NCBI GenBank assembly: GCA_000697355.1
Contig: JNEN01001278.1
Coordinates: forward strand, 124,001 to 188,000
DNA: 64,000 nt
Direction: 5' to 3'
Source: Syncephalastrum monosporum B8922
Taxonomy: Eukaryota; Mucoromycota; Mucoromycetes; Mucorales; Syncephalastraceae
Below the pieces are notes generated by a model, which ran no database searches, was not told the origin of the DNA, and saw only the letters and a list, made by a program, of their open reading frames with translations. This document shows, in pieces, positions 11,931 to 23,533 of this stretch. The translations under genes were made by a program, and so were the position numbers. Each line of letters starts with the position of its first letter. Positions within the stretch are counted from its first letter, which is position 1.

Positions 11931-14014
11931 AGCTCAAGGACGGATGTTCATACAAATTCTGGTCGAGTAGAACGATGGCCGAGGAACATGAAACCAGAAA
12001 AGGCCAATGGACGTAATATAACAGAAAAAGGACGAGGAAAAGAGTGAGGAAAAGAAAGAAGAGGTGGCGGTGGGTGATGTGATGGATGCGAGAGTAGGAA
12101 AAGGGAAGAACAACAAAAAGTCTGTGTATCGAAAACAGGTAACGTTAAAGTAGGTGGGTAGGTAATAAGGGGTTAGAAAATAGCGGGGACGGATGTGAGA
12201 GACCCGGGCGTCGTGCTATCAAAGCAAGGAGAGAGGGGAACTGAGGGGTTGGGAGACCCGAAACCAGAGAAACCGAGATATGTAACGAGGATGCAGATCG
12301 AAACAAAAAAGAGGTTGTTGCTTCGCTCTGTCTTTTTCTGTTTCTTTTCCTGCGTGCCGCTGCTAATGCACAATTCACCCTTGATACAGGAATAGCTGGA
12401 CCTTTTCAATACAATGGGGAGAAAACACAGGGCCAGACGTAGGAATGCCAAACTGTGCAAAAACAAAAACAATGGTAAGGAGTGGAAGGGTTCAGCACAA
12501 TGCCGTTTGCGAAAAAGAAATAAAGAGAAAAAGAAAAAGATGAAAGGATCTTTTTTTTTTGGCGTCTCTGCACGTAAAAGATATACGATGGAATGAGAGA
12601 TGGAAGCATAAGGCGACCTGGGTGTTGGGCACATGAAAATGTGCCAAATTAAGCGTACCCGTCCATGTGTGGTATTGTTCGGTGGGTTGTTCTTGAATAC
12701 CGAAAGCGTGGTTTTGTACGACGCATCGCCAATAACGGCTTGCTGTTCATTTCCCTGACACGCGCTAAAATAAAAATAAGATGATAGAGAACCGGACCTT
12801 CATATCAGTTTAACATAAATATTCCAGTCACATCAGTAATTGCATGTAATCCGTTTTATTCCATTCTTTTGGTAAAAATAGAGAGTGTGTATATCCTGCC
12901 CTTGAGGCCCCCTTCCTTCATGGCTTCATCTGGCCGCCGTTGTGTGTAACATTGCCTTGGATGGTAAAAAAAGAAATGCAAACATAAAATTGCTGAATGC
13001 TATTAATCTCTCTCTCCAAAGTAGAAGTTTTTTTATTCTTTTTTGCTTCACCGGTACGTGAGACAGTCGGTCAAATGCGAGTGCGTATCATTTTGATTCT
13101 TATAGTGATAGAGTTGCATGTGGTAGCGTGTTACGCGTGGATGACTCCTCTAAGCCTCTATGGAAAGGTGCTTCTGCAGATCCCCTCGCTTTGACGTTGC
13201 GAGGCTAACTTTAACAAGTACGCGGGATAATTGTTGTTCGCTTGTCTATAGATTTGGGATAATTGCGCAGTGGGTCGGGCTTACTGCTAACAATTCTGAA
13301 ACCTGTTCAATCGCAACGTCTTATTCGTCAGCGTGCAGGCACGTTTGGCCCCTTCCCCGTTCTCCTTCCCCTGCCTTCTTTCATCGTCGTACCAAGTTTG
13401 CCCTCTGACCTGTATCTGTCTCTCTGTCTGTCTACTTTGAGGGCAGTAACAGCATCATGATCATCTGCAGAGTTTAAAAAACTGCATTGCTGCCCAACAA
13501 GTAACCAGCTGTGAAATTCTTCACCTTCTCTTTTTCTCTCTTCTTCTTTCTGGTTGACTCTGCGCAGACAGGTCACGACAGAACCCAGCTCCTCACTTTA
13601 TCTCACGAGATAAAACGAAGGCAATGATCCTGATGGCGGGCACGCAATATCTGACGGTAATCAGCGTATTGCTCATCTTCGATCCTTACCTTCATGCTAT
13701 ATTTACGGTAATGTGACCTCGGCAGATTCAAGACGTGTGAAATAGGACCAGCGCACCCGCATTAGTTCAAGCGAGAGATGGATTATAATAATAGGTCGTT
13801 CTGCGGGTAAAAGGAACGAATTTTGTCCATTCAGTTTCATGCGCAGGCACAGACAATTGTTAATGTAAAACTTCCTCTCTCTCTCTCTCCCTCCCTCTCT
13901 CTCAAAAACTCCCATACTCTTTCGCTCTCATTGTCTTGGTTCGGCCATTCTCTTTTCCTGTTGTCGACCGTCTTCTCCTTTTCGTTGTCTCTCGCCTCTT
14001 GTTTTTATTTGTCC
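11931..14014. other. Intergenic region with an unassigned open frame
   Basis: About 2.1 kb between the divergent kinesin (-) and kelch (+) genes. The minus strand stays open from about 12780 to 12173. The start of this frame (near 12660-12775) looks protein-like and is bounded by TTTTATTTTAG and a GTACGC donor, but the remainder is hydrophobic low-complexity sequence. I could not connect it to either neighbour. It may be a 5' UTR exon or a decayed gene. The last 150 bp before 14014 are CT-rich, as in other leaders in this window. Confidence 0.4.
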
Positions 14015-16086
14015 ATGCTCATGCCTTCATGGCGTCCCAGCAGTCGAAAGAGAACCATCGTGGATAGTCTGTCTTTCTCTTTATTGCTCTTTTGCCTATG
14101 TATGACAAGTGTACAAGCCCAAGACGGCGAATGCACCACCGCAGCACCTTCCAACTATAGCGACTTTTCTGCCATTCTCATCCATGAGGACGAAATAATC
14201 GTCACGGGTGGTTCTTCAGTGCGTATGCAACCCCGTCAAAAGCATGTTGCCATTGACAATGACTGGTTTCCGTTATTTCTAGAGTACACTTGAAGTGTGG
14301 TCGCTCGACCTGACCTCGGGCATGAACACCCAATGCCCTTCGTGGTCCCAGCTTCAGAACAACGAAGACTTGGGTACAGAAGGAGTGCAATCTTACACTG
14401 ACGGCGTCGCTTTTCGAGGTATTCAGGACGGAACCATCAACGTCCAAGCAGGCGACGGAGGCACTACGGCTATGGACAACATGGTCACATACAACGTGTC
14501 CTCTCAAACGTGGGAGCAAACGCGTAAGATGAAGAAAGCACAAGAGACGAGTTAGACATTTAATTCTCATATTGCCTATTGTATATTGTGTATTGCATAG
14601 CCATAAACCAAGACGGTCCGCTTCCGGAGTCCCGCTCACAAATGACAGCTACTGTCAATCGAACCACCGGATTCACTTGGTTCTATGGTGGACGGACAGC
14701 ACACACCTCAGAAGCCCAGACTCAGGAGAACTTTGTAAGCTTTTAAAAAAAAAAAAAAAAAGGAGAACACGACCTCAGATTCTAATTTTTTTTTTTCAGT
14801 TCAATGATTTTTATAGCCTTGATCTCTCAACTTATACCTGGAGTTGGCCTGCTGTCAAGTACGCCTGGGGTCAGCGACCGGCACGTTTTGGGCATAGTGC
14901 TACCATGGTGTAAGAGGATAACAGAAAAAACAAAAATATGCCCACACTCATCTAACTTTTTTTCCTCGTGTCTGTAGTCAAGGCCAGCTGTTTATCTTGG
15001 GTGGCAAAACAGCGGTGGTGAATGGATCCAGCAACGATTGGATTATTAAACCAGCTGATTTTCAGAGTGTCCTAGGTATGCAAGGGCATTATGATCACGG
15101 CTAGGACCCGCATCTAAACACGTGTTATCTATCATAGTATTTGATACCGAGGAAAGCAAGGCTATCACGATGGCGACGATCGGCGACCCGCCTGATGGGA
15201 CGTTAGGGTACTGGAAAAAGAAAAAATACGAAGTTATGCTTAAAGTAAACTTATTCTTACGCTGGCTGCGTAGTTTCTCTGCTGTGGCTGCACCTGACGG
15301 TACGTCGATTGTTGTTTTTGGCGGCCATAACCCGAACGCCACCGAATTCGCACCTTCCCAAGATGTGTTCTTGTTGGACACATGCACCCTCAAGTGGTCG
15401 AAACCCACGGTGGGCGGGAACCTTCCAGCTGCCCGAGCAGGTCATCAGGCAGTAACGTACGGTAACTACATGCTGGTCATGCTAGGTATATATGCATCTC
15501 GAGACAGAAAAAATCAGGGATACAAGACTTCCATATTTTCTAACTGATCTGCTTAGGTTACACCGACTTCAACGCCGACTTGGGCAGCAACGATGGTCGT
15601 ATATACACGAACGATATTTCTATCCTTGACATGTCGACATGGCAGTGGGTGGATACCATAGAAACTCAGACGGTTACGCATCCTCCGACTCGACCCAGTT
15701 GCCGCTTCACGATGCCACATATGCCAGACGACAGTGGCGACGGCGGCGGTGACGATGGCAATGAGCTTCCGTATGATCCAACCGTCATATCCAATCCCAA
15801 TAATTCCAACGTCACAGCCAAGGCCGTGGGCGCATCCCTCGGGGTGGCAGGTTTCTTGTGTATCCTAGGCGGCTTTGCTTTTCTGCTCTACCGACAGCGC
15901 AAGAGCTCCAGGACTCCCAATCCTCGGTGGTTGCCGGGCGCTCTTTCACGGAAAGCCGGCAAGGCGCAACACGACGGCAAGGAAACCAGAGCTCCTTCGG
16001 CCTATCAGAGCAACGAAGTTTCTCAAGCAGATCAGCAGTCTCAAAAGAGCACTGTACCATTGACGCGCCCTCAGGCGGTTGTTTAA
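14015..16086 (+). CDS. Kelch-repeat (galactose-oxidase-like) type I membrane protein
   Basis: Eight exons (14015-14218, 14283-14523, 14601-14734, 14800-14909, 14978-15075, 15138-15207, 15274-15485, 15557-16086) join in phase to 532 residues. The N-terminus has a basic stretch followed by a hydrophobic core ending near SVQAQ, a likely signal peptide. Kelch blades are visible as repeated Gly-Gly/aromatic patterns: IIVTGGSS, WFYGGRTA, LFILGGKT and IVVFGGHNPN, each followed by a Trp-containing strand such as LEVWSLDL, TYTWSW, TLKWSKP and TWQWVDT. After an acidic Asp/Gly linker there is one membrane helix (VGASLGVAGFLCILGGFAFLLY) followed by a basic stop-transfer RQRK and a ~75-residue cytosolic tail. 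The topology is an extracellular/luminal propeller with one anchor. Such proteins are common in fungi; the ligand is unknown. Introns are 60-77 nt. Confidence 0.88.
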
Positions 16087-16726
16087 CGCAGCTACTCTAT
16101 TCTCCCTTTCTCCTTTATCCCTCCACACTGCATCCCGCCACTTGTACCAAATTTGAGCAACCTCTCTCGATTTGCACCATTCGTCCGCAGATCACATCAT
16201 TTACGCATAATCTCGTACATTCTTCTTTTGCATACCTCTGTCATTAATCATTTATTAAATACACTCTCAAACTCGCCGTCAGTTCCGTATAATGCTCGGT
16301 AAGCTCTGATTATAATACCATGGTGACACACAACGTCTCAATTGACCGAAAACAGTCGGAAACTTTGTTTATCTTATGTCTGTGCCCGGTTGTTGGGAGA
16401 AGATTTGGTATACGTATCAAGTACATACAAACAAACAATCATGAGCCGTATGTAGCAGATGTGAAATAAACGTGGGGTCTGCCTTTCGTTTTTTTATATA
16501 TATATTGTTGGATGCCAAGCGTGCCTGCTATCCAGAGGGCAAGTGGTAGATATGTCAAAAGGATAGGTCAAAAAGTTCAGTTCGTTTAGTGTGAGTCGCG
16601 GATATATTAAGCTAAGGCAGGGGAATGAGATTTTCTATGACGTATCAGTGACCAGTCCACCTCGCTTTTGATAAGACGATGATCGGACGGGCGCATGAAT
16701 TTTAAACGCTTTTTTGTTTCCGTACG
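16087..16726. other. Intergenic region
   Basis: About 640 bp between two same-strand genes. The first part is pyrimidine-rich 3' UTR-like sequence. A short TATATATATAT run lies near 16495-16505. No coding or RNA gene signal was seen. Confidence 0.5.
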
Positions 16727-17126
16727 ATGATGCTGCTTTCTAGAATACCGAAACGCCTCTACTATGTGCAGCCTATGCTGCCTTTTGTGAGCTGGCAGAT
16801 CAGCATGGAGAAACGCTATCTGTCCGCCTTCTCACACATGTCAGATAATGACCCGCATACATTGGAGAAGGAAAAGAAGAAGCAGCACAAGAAAGGACAG
16901 AGCGAGTGGAACGAAACGCTTGCGTCACAGAGTGAAGCTGCTGTAAGTTAGAAACGATACGCAAAAGGCGAGCGAAAAAAAAAAACAAGAAATAAGATAT
17001 TAAATGGGGCATTAGGTGAAAGCGGATCAATCAGCTGACCGTCCCGTCAAGGAATTGCAAGAGGAAACCAAGGAGAAGCTACGCCGCAAGGAAAAGGAAG
17101 ACGCAGAGATGGAGAGTGGCACATGA
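16727..17126 (+). CDS. Small predicted mitochondrial protein, fungal conserved type
   Basis: Two exons (16727-16942, 17016-17126; donor GTAAGT, acceptor ATTAG) give 108 residues. The first ~40 residues have Arg/Lys/Ser but few acidic residues (MMLLSRIPKRLYYVQ...), as in a mitochondrial presequence. The rest is very hydrophilic: DNDPHTLEKEKKKQHKKG, then SEWNETLASQSEAAVKADQ, then a charged helix ending MESGT. This Asp-Pro...Glu-Lys / Trp-Asn-Glu...Ser-Glu-Ala pattern resembles small uncharacterised fungal mitochondrial proteins I have seen, but I cannot name it. There is no membrane helix. Both exons keep frame and the intron is 73 nt, which supports a real gene. Function unknown. Confidence 0.7.
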
Positions 17127-17361
17127 AAGAAGGGAACAAACAAATAAATGAATGTGAATCAATAGTCATGCAATGATATGATATGATCCCACGAGTGAAT
17201 GGGGTCAATGAGTGCGGGCAGCGTGACACAAGATGGTAGCAGAAGATCCCAAAAATCCCGCCGGCTGAGGAATATCCTACTTTATGGATAAAATAAAAGC
17301 ATACATTTTTTTCCCTTTTACTTAGTTTTCTTTCCCAGCCCGTGTTTGAAGAAAATAGGTC

Positions 17362-18278
17362 ATGTCCTACATTTCGACTCTGAACCTGCTGGGTGGCGAG
17401 TCTCCGGGTGATATCTCGGAGGAGGCCCTCACCGAAGAGCTCTCGCTGTGGGCCAATGCACAGTTCACCTTCGACACTGAGCCCGGTTCCGCTCTGCTTG
17501 ACGACCTCCATGAGAAGCCAACCCAGCAGCATAACCATCACCAACAGCACCAGCAACAGCACCAGCATCCCTCGCATTCCGCTGATCTGTTGGCTGCTCT
17601 GACCGATTCGGACGGTAAGCCCTCCCTCTCTTATGCCTTCAGTGCTTAATCCACTTCACACACAATGACAATCGACAAGTGACACTACACTGATACTGAC
17701 GCTCTACCCGCTGTTCAATAGCCTCCCAGGCCAACCCGCTCCATTACATGACGCCGTCGTACCTCATGCAGTTGCACCAGCCTCAGCAACAGACGCATCC
17801 CACGACCCAGCAGACCGAAGTCCGTCGTGGTTTGCCTCGTCTTGCGCCTGCTCCGTCTGCCGCGGGTGACCTCAGCGCTCCTGGCACGCCTGCCATCACC
17901 CCTTCGTCTTCCACCACACACGCCACCGCTCCTAACCCTTCCATCTCCCGCAAGCGCAAGCAGTCCGCTTCCTCTTTTGCTGCGTCTGCTGCCCTCGCTG
18001 CCGCTGATTCCGAAAGCAGCGATCCACAGGACAAGGTGGCCGCTGAGGAGGACAAGCGTCGCCGCAACACCGCGGCATCGGCTCGTTTCCGCATGAAGAA
18101 AAAGCAGCGCGAGCAAGCCCTCGAGCAGACCGCCAAGGAGATGACTTCCAAGGCCGAAGCCCTGGAGAAGCGCGTCAAGGAACTCGAGATGGAGGCCAAG
18201 TGGCTGCGTGCCCTTGTGATTGAGAAAGACCCCAAGCTCGTCAGTTTGGTTGAGAAGAACAACGTTGACGCTCAGTAG
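17362..18278 (+). CDS. bZIP transcription factor, CYS-3/MetR-like
   Basis: Two exons (17362-17614, 17722-18278; donor GTAAGC, acceptor CAATAG) give 269 residues. The N-terminus is acidic (SEEALTEELSLW), followed by a Gln/His-rich run, Ser/Thr/Ala/Pro-rich linkers and a KRKR-like patch near 161-164. The basic region at ~195-214 reads RRRNTAASARFRMKKKQR, with the NTAASARFR core of the Neurospora CYS-3 / MetR / Zip1 group. A short leucine zipper follows at ~217-250. In that family the protein activates sulphur-assimilation genes and is itself controlled by ubiquitin ligases. The family match is by basic-region motif; the sulphur role here is inferred. The 3' UTR side is T-rich. Confidence 0.88.
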
Positions 18279-18563
18279 AAAAGATTAAACGCTTGTTCTT
18301 TAGCTGACGCTACTTTTGTCTTTTCATGTTCTCATATCTATTATGCTTTGTTTTCTGTATGTTCTCATTCTATGTCTCATATGACTTATCCATACATTTC
18401 ATTTCTTTTTTTTTTTATTTTGTTGGTTTGCCCATATTTTTGCCTATTACTCATTCACGCCATGTTTCCATGAATTTGCGTGATTACGGCATCGATTGTG
18501 ATTGGCCCAAGCCTGCTTTGAGCGCCGATTTTGACACTCATGAGAACCTTACCCGCCACTGAT

Positions 18564-18779
18564 CTAGGTTCTCGATCCTCTTGTGCAGTATGCAGGGTTA
18601 CCAATATCTTTCTTACCTTTTTCGTCCATCCTTACCTTTAATATCTCCAGAGCGGAGCGAATGATCGGTCGTCTTTCGCCACCGTCTTGGAGACCTGCCA
18701 TCATTTTCGTCTGTGATTGAAACAGGGCCAATGCAAGCGGCATTCCAAAGATGGGAACCGATAAGAGAATCAGCCACAT
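18564..18779 (-). CDS. Candidate small membrane protein (end uncertain)
   Basis: An ATG at 18779 opens a 71-codon frame. The first ~20 residues (MWLILLSVPIFGMPLALAL) form one hydrophobic helix, followed by a soluble stretch QTKMMAGLQDGGERRPIIR and SALEILK. A GTAAGG donor directly after LEILK (exon 18779-18636, 48 codons) suggests the true protein may splice to a downstream exon, so the unspliced C-terminus shown by the end coordinate may be wrong. I do not recognise the protein. It lies just downstream of, and convergent with, the bZIP gene. It could also be chance. Confidence 0.3.
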   Translation of the reverse strand: MWLILLSVPIFGMPLALALFQSQTKMMAGLQDGGERRPIIRSALEILKVRMDEKGKKDIGNPAYCTRGSRT

Positions 18780-20846
18780 GATGGATGAGGGTTACCTACT
18801 TACTGATATGATAACTATAGATATCATGTATACGTGGGCGCGTGTCATTTTTTTAATACATAGTACCCGCTATAATAGGGTGTATAAATTGAATGGGTCA
18901 CCACAAGGGTTTGTTAGCACTTACATTTGAGCTTAGCATTTCAAACCGCGTGATCACATGTCAAAGCATTTCAAGGTAGCACAAGAAATGATCCGTGCAC
19001 CTGAATAAAAGACCATGATCAACCCTCTCACCACTTCCGTGCACAGAGTGAATGAGAATCATACATACACTGTTCCCTTGTTGTTCGGATAATTTGTATG
19101 AGTATGGGAGACATTTTAGGGTCCAAATAAGATCATATTTTGCGATAAGTGGGGCTTGCAATACTTTGTGCCTGAGGTCCTTCTTGTATTCCACTACGCA
19201 GACGAGGTAGTAGTCAAAGTGTCTTGAGCACATATAGATTATCCTGGCTCAGGCCACTACGGTTTTTAGACAAGTCGAGCTGTAGTTCACGAGAATTGGT
19301 CTCGAAACGAAAAGCCGTAGGCTAAGTTACAACATAGTATACATCGCCCGCACCGTAATTACATTAACCTTCAACAAGATCAATGAAAATTCTCGTTTGG
19401 TCTTTGAACGTACGTGCGTCTCACATAGTTATCTCACCCGACTTTACTATCTGAGAAGATGAAGCATTCAACAGGGCTGCTTTACAAATAATTGCTGTAC
19501 GTTGTCAATGCATCGCGTAACAAAGAGTTTGATACACGACGTTTGTACCACCTGTCATCCCCCCTCTACGCAGTACCAGAGTGATAGATCCTATCCTTAT
19601 CTCCCCACTTCCTACTGAGATCATGCATCCGTGATCATATAGAAACCAAAAGGCATTACCACACCAGCTGCCCGAATGAGGCCATTGCCCACCATATACG
19701 CCTGCACATACAGCCCACGTCGTGAAGCTCGCCGCCTGACACACATTTTCTGGGCCATGTGCTGAATCTGCTCTCATGCCACGTATCATTCTTACAAAGT
19801 CATGGGTGCAACAGTTGGCATTACCTTTCCTACTCATCCGTACTATTGCAAATGCTACACGGCACGACTACAGGGAGCAAATTGAGGGTTAGAATGCCCA
19901 TTCTAAAACTTTCCTGTTTGAGTTTCTACCCCTGCCGGATCTCATAAACACATAACTCGACATCTTTCTCTGTGAAACCTGCCATTACAGATTATAAATT
20001 ACCACCAACGCTTATAAAGACACGGCCATATAGCAAGGCTTGGTCAAGGAAAGGTACATCAGCAGTGGTTACAGTTCCCAGAACGCGAGCATCAACAGCA
20101 ACCAAATTTTAGGAGCAATTTCTGCTGATGGTCCAATCACTTGTTGCCTCAGACTTCTTCAGCCTCCAGCCAGTAAACATACCCGCATCATGAGGCAACT
20201 TGAACCGTGTGTACCAATGGGAAAAAGAACCCAGACAAAAAAAAAAGACTCTGATGCATACTGACGTCGAGTTACTATCGCGTTTAGAGAGTTCATTGCC
20301 CTGTTTTGCTATCATGCAGTCCACGTTTATCGACGGGGAAGAAGGATCGTGTGAAAGGGTGCTGATACCATATGTGCTTCGCGGAAATGGTGTATCAGAT
20401 AGCAAGAATTCCGTCTGCGTTCAATCCTGACAGACGAAATCCTCAAATTGAAGTGGGATGAAACAACGGTGTCACTTTTGCCAGTGAGAAAAGAGGCTGT
20501 TGTCAAGCAAGACGTTCACCGCTTATTGATTTCAGAAAAAAGAAACAGGTATAAAGATAATTATGGAAGGTTGATATAATACTGATTTTCTTTTTTTTAC
20601 GTGATAAATAGATGACCAATTAATCAATGCATGTCTGCATATAATTCTAATAAGTCATCACTATCTATAATAGCACTTATTCCGATTTGCGTTCAGCGTT
20701 GCCTTCGCAAAAGAGCACTTGTATGTCCCCTCGGCCTTGTACGCGAAATGTTTGGTTCGGTGGCTGTGGTTTCCTATGGTGCAATACATAAGTACCTATG
20801 AGTAATCGTTGATCTATACCCCCACCTCCAGTCTGCTGATAGAGAG
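18780..20846. other. Gene-poor region, nothing supported
   Basis: About 2.1 kb of AT-rich sequence with only short frames on both strands. None has a recognisable domain, consistent splice structure or coding-like composition. It borders the retroelement locus and may be old, decayed repeat DNA, but I cannot show that. Confidence 0.5.
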
Positions 20847-21313
20847 TCACTTCCTCTTCGGGTCCTTTAAGCCTCTTTTTGCGCAGAGAAGCTCATACTT
20901 TGCCAAACGGCGTGCACGGCTAGCACGCCTTTTTTTTGTCCAGAGTTTTAGTCCTTTCTTTGCCATGAAGGCCTTGTGCTTTGACAATCTGCCTCTGCAT
21001 AGATGACGTTGTCTCTCTTCTCCTTTTTCCGATTTCCTCTTCAAGCGCCTCAATCTTGGCCTCGACCGACTTGATAGGGTCGACGCTGCTGGGCTTCTGC
21101 TTGATCCAAATTTCACAGCAATTTGCGACCAATTGCCTTTGCTACGTTGGCATTGGCAACTTGCAAACCCGGGGTTATGTGCGCAGCCGCTATTTTTAAG
21201 ATAGCACTCAAGCCCTTGTTACCAATCACAGGCATGACATCCGCGTCACCAAACATACCGAGAAGATCACCGAAAATTTCTGGTAGAGAGCTGGTAGTCG
21301 GGCTGGTTGTGCG
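20847..21313 (-). pseudogene. Coding-sequence fragment flanking the left inverted repeat (diverged duplicate)
   Basis: Minus-strand frames here encode pieces such as LPEIFGDLLGMFGDADV and a charged coiled-coil-like stretch (EAKIEALEEEIGKRR). The phrase EIFGDLLGMFGDADV is matched by EIVGDLLDLFGEADA on the plus strand at about 24390-24440, on the other side of the element. The homology of the two inverted repeats therefore continues, more diverged, into this flank. The original gene or repeat is not recognised. Frames are broken, so I call it a fragment. Confidence 0.4.
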
Positions 21314-21724
21314 AAGTACGGCGGCCGACACTAGCTGATCAACCGACACAATAGGGTTGCTCGCGATATGACTGCAGAAGTGCCATCATAGTCACAGATG
21401 GTCCAAATTGTGTACGGGCGGAGGTGGTCGTAGTTTGTATGTGGCGCTAGTGACCGAGTGAGAAGGTAGCTGGTGTCGTGATCGAATTTGTACCGGATCT
21501 GCTTCAGTTGTTGACAGCGTATCATGGGTGTCATAGACATAGCTAAATCCGCGCATGACGGCTCCACGGCTATTCGACTTTGTTTCGACTTTTGTTCCGA
21601 CATCCGTCTTTGTCGCACCTAGAACCTCCTACGCATAGAAACTGAGTATACATATGCCCGGAGAACATCAGTATCGGTGTGAAGCGCGGGATACAAGGTT
21701 GACAAGAGGAAAACATACTCTATA
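21314..21724. repeat. Inverted repeat, left arm
   Basis: The reverse complement of this ~411-bp stretch matches 23773-24181. The first ~190 bp next to the inner border are identical by eye, from TATAGAGTATG onward. The rest has scattered mismatches and single-base indels up to GGCCGCCGTACTT. Loop length between the arms is ~2.05 kb. A minus-strand frame in the arm (IRCQQLKQIRYKF...) has a counterpart in the right arm. Confidence 0.9.
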
Positions 21725-23246
21725 GTAGGGCTGTCTGTGCGCTGGCGAACATATCCACGTGATGTGGGCCCCAGCGCTGGTCGATCCATTGGAAAGTGGC
21801 TCGGGGCAAGGACCATTCCACTTCCTTGGTCATCGCTCGAGACGGAGCGTCGGCCGGGTTGAACCGCGAAGGGACGAACAATGTCGAGAGAATTATGCGG
21901 TGGTGGAAGCAGTGACGCCATATCTGCATGGCCAAGGTGTTTAGAGGAGCAGAACGTGTGCGTCCGAAGTTGTCTAGGTAAGCTTTGGCTGACACGTTGT
22001 CGAGGCAGACCTGAAGATAGGAGCCTGGTGGTAGTGGGAATAGCTGGAGAGCTTTCCAAACCACCAGCAATTCCTTGTGATTGATGTGGAGGTTGTGTTC
22101 GGACGGGAGCCACCGAGACTGGTGTGAGCGGTCGCCGATCACGACGCCCCAGCCCGTGTTGGAGGCATCTGTGAACATCTGATGCAGAGGAGGTTGGGGG
22201 ACTACCTGGCGACCATTCCATTGCTGCATTTGGGACAGCCACCACGTCAGTTCGCCCTTCATGGGCGGGGTGATGGGGCAGGCCTGACGTAACGGGTGAT
22301 GGCGCCATAGGTTGATCTGATGGAGGAGATGTCGGGTGCGGAAGCGGGCTTGGGCATTGCCGAGTTGTGTGGCCAGGGCCGTGCCCACAAACGAAGTCAG
22401 ACGGGTCCAAGAAGTCGAGGCTTGGTAGAGGAGATGGTGCGCTAGACGACGGATGGCGCGGATCTTCTTGCCAGGGACAGAGATGGACATCGAAGCAGAA
22501 TCCAGGCGGAGACCCAGGTGTTCTATCCGCTGGGAGGGCGTGAGAGAGGATTTGTCCCGGTTGATGACCCATCCCAGGGATTCCAGCTTGCTGAGGACCA
22601 GCTGTGTCTGATAGGCCGATTGGGCTTGGGAAGGGGCCAGCACCAAAAGGTCATCCAGGTAGGCTGTCAGACGAATGCCCCGTCGACGGGCCCATTTGAG
22701 GCCTGATATCAAGACCTTGGTAAAGACCCATGGCGAGAGGGAAAGACCGAGCGGAAGGACGCGGTATTGAAAAAGTCACTGAAAGCGTAGAAAACGCCGA
22801 GACGAGGGATGGATGAGGACGTGGTGGAAGGCGTCCTTCAAGTCGATGGATGTAAGGAAGTCTCCCGGTTGGAACATTTGGCAGATGGTAGACATGGTCT
22901 CCATTTTGAATGGCCGATGTGGGAGATATTGGTTCAAGGGCTTCAGGTTGAGCACTGGGCGGCGTCCGCCGTCCTTCTTTGGAATGACGAACATGGTGGA
23001 GAGGAAGCCATAGGGGTGGTGGGATGCGCGGACGGGTTCTATGGCGCCTTTGGCCGGCATGGACTTGACGGCTTCGTCGATGCTGGGCTGGTCGGACGAA
23101 GCGGGGAGGTGCGAAGTGATGGTGGGAAGGAGCAGAGGACGGATCGGTGGAGGAGAAGAGAAACATAGCCGAAAACCGGCCTGCACGACGGAGAACGTCA
23201 TGGCCGGGAGGTCTGTGGGGAATTGCGGCCCCCAACTGCGCTTACC
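21720..23246 (-). pseudogene. DIRS-type reverse transcriptase/RNase H, interrupted and truncated
   Basis: The minus-strand frame is open from 23246 to 21720 apart from one in-frame TGA at 22778-22776. Upstream of the stop lie the RT palm start (FVIPKKDGGRRPVLNLKPLN) and SIDLKDAFHHV. Downstream come VLPLGLSLSPWVFTK, then the YLDDLLVLAPS catalytic box, then an RNase H-like block with FTDASNTGWGVVI, HINHKELL and VCLDN. The reading frame is the same on both sides of the TGA, so this is a nonsense change rather than a frameshift. The C-terminal part ends abruptly at HHVDMFASAQ close to the inverted-repeat border. It no longer encodes an intact enzyme without readthrough. Confidence 0.85.
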
Positions 23247-23386
23247 TCAGGGGACGGATGGAAGTCGGACCCGGGATTACGGATGGTAACATTGGGATCC
23301 GTGGAGAGAAAGGCGCTGTTGGCGTCTCGTTCTTCCAAGTGGGCCAGACGGGCCAAAAGGGTTTCGAGGGGAACTTCTGCATCCAT
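23198..23386 (-). pseudogene. Short gag-like leader frame of the retroelement
   Basis: A minus-strand frame beginning MDAEVPLETLLARLAHLEERD encodes a short amphipathic/coiled-coil start and a Pro/Ser-rich stretch, ending in TGA at 23200-23198. This stop overlaps the ATG at 23201-23199 in the RT frame (ATGA). Position and length suit the 3' end of a gag-like ORF1, but no domain is recognisable. It may be a truncated copy. Confidence 0.4.
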
Positions 23387-23533
23387 GCGGGAATTGATAA
23401 GACGGTAGATGTTCCAGTGCAATCAATGTTCGCGAACGAAGAAAAGATGATTTAGTAACTTAGAACTGTCAAAATTTTTTTAATTGTTCGTGATTATGAT
23501 AACCCAACTAGCCAGCAGACCTCGAAGTGTAAT

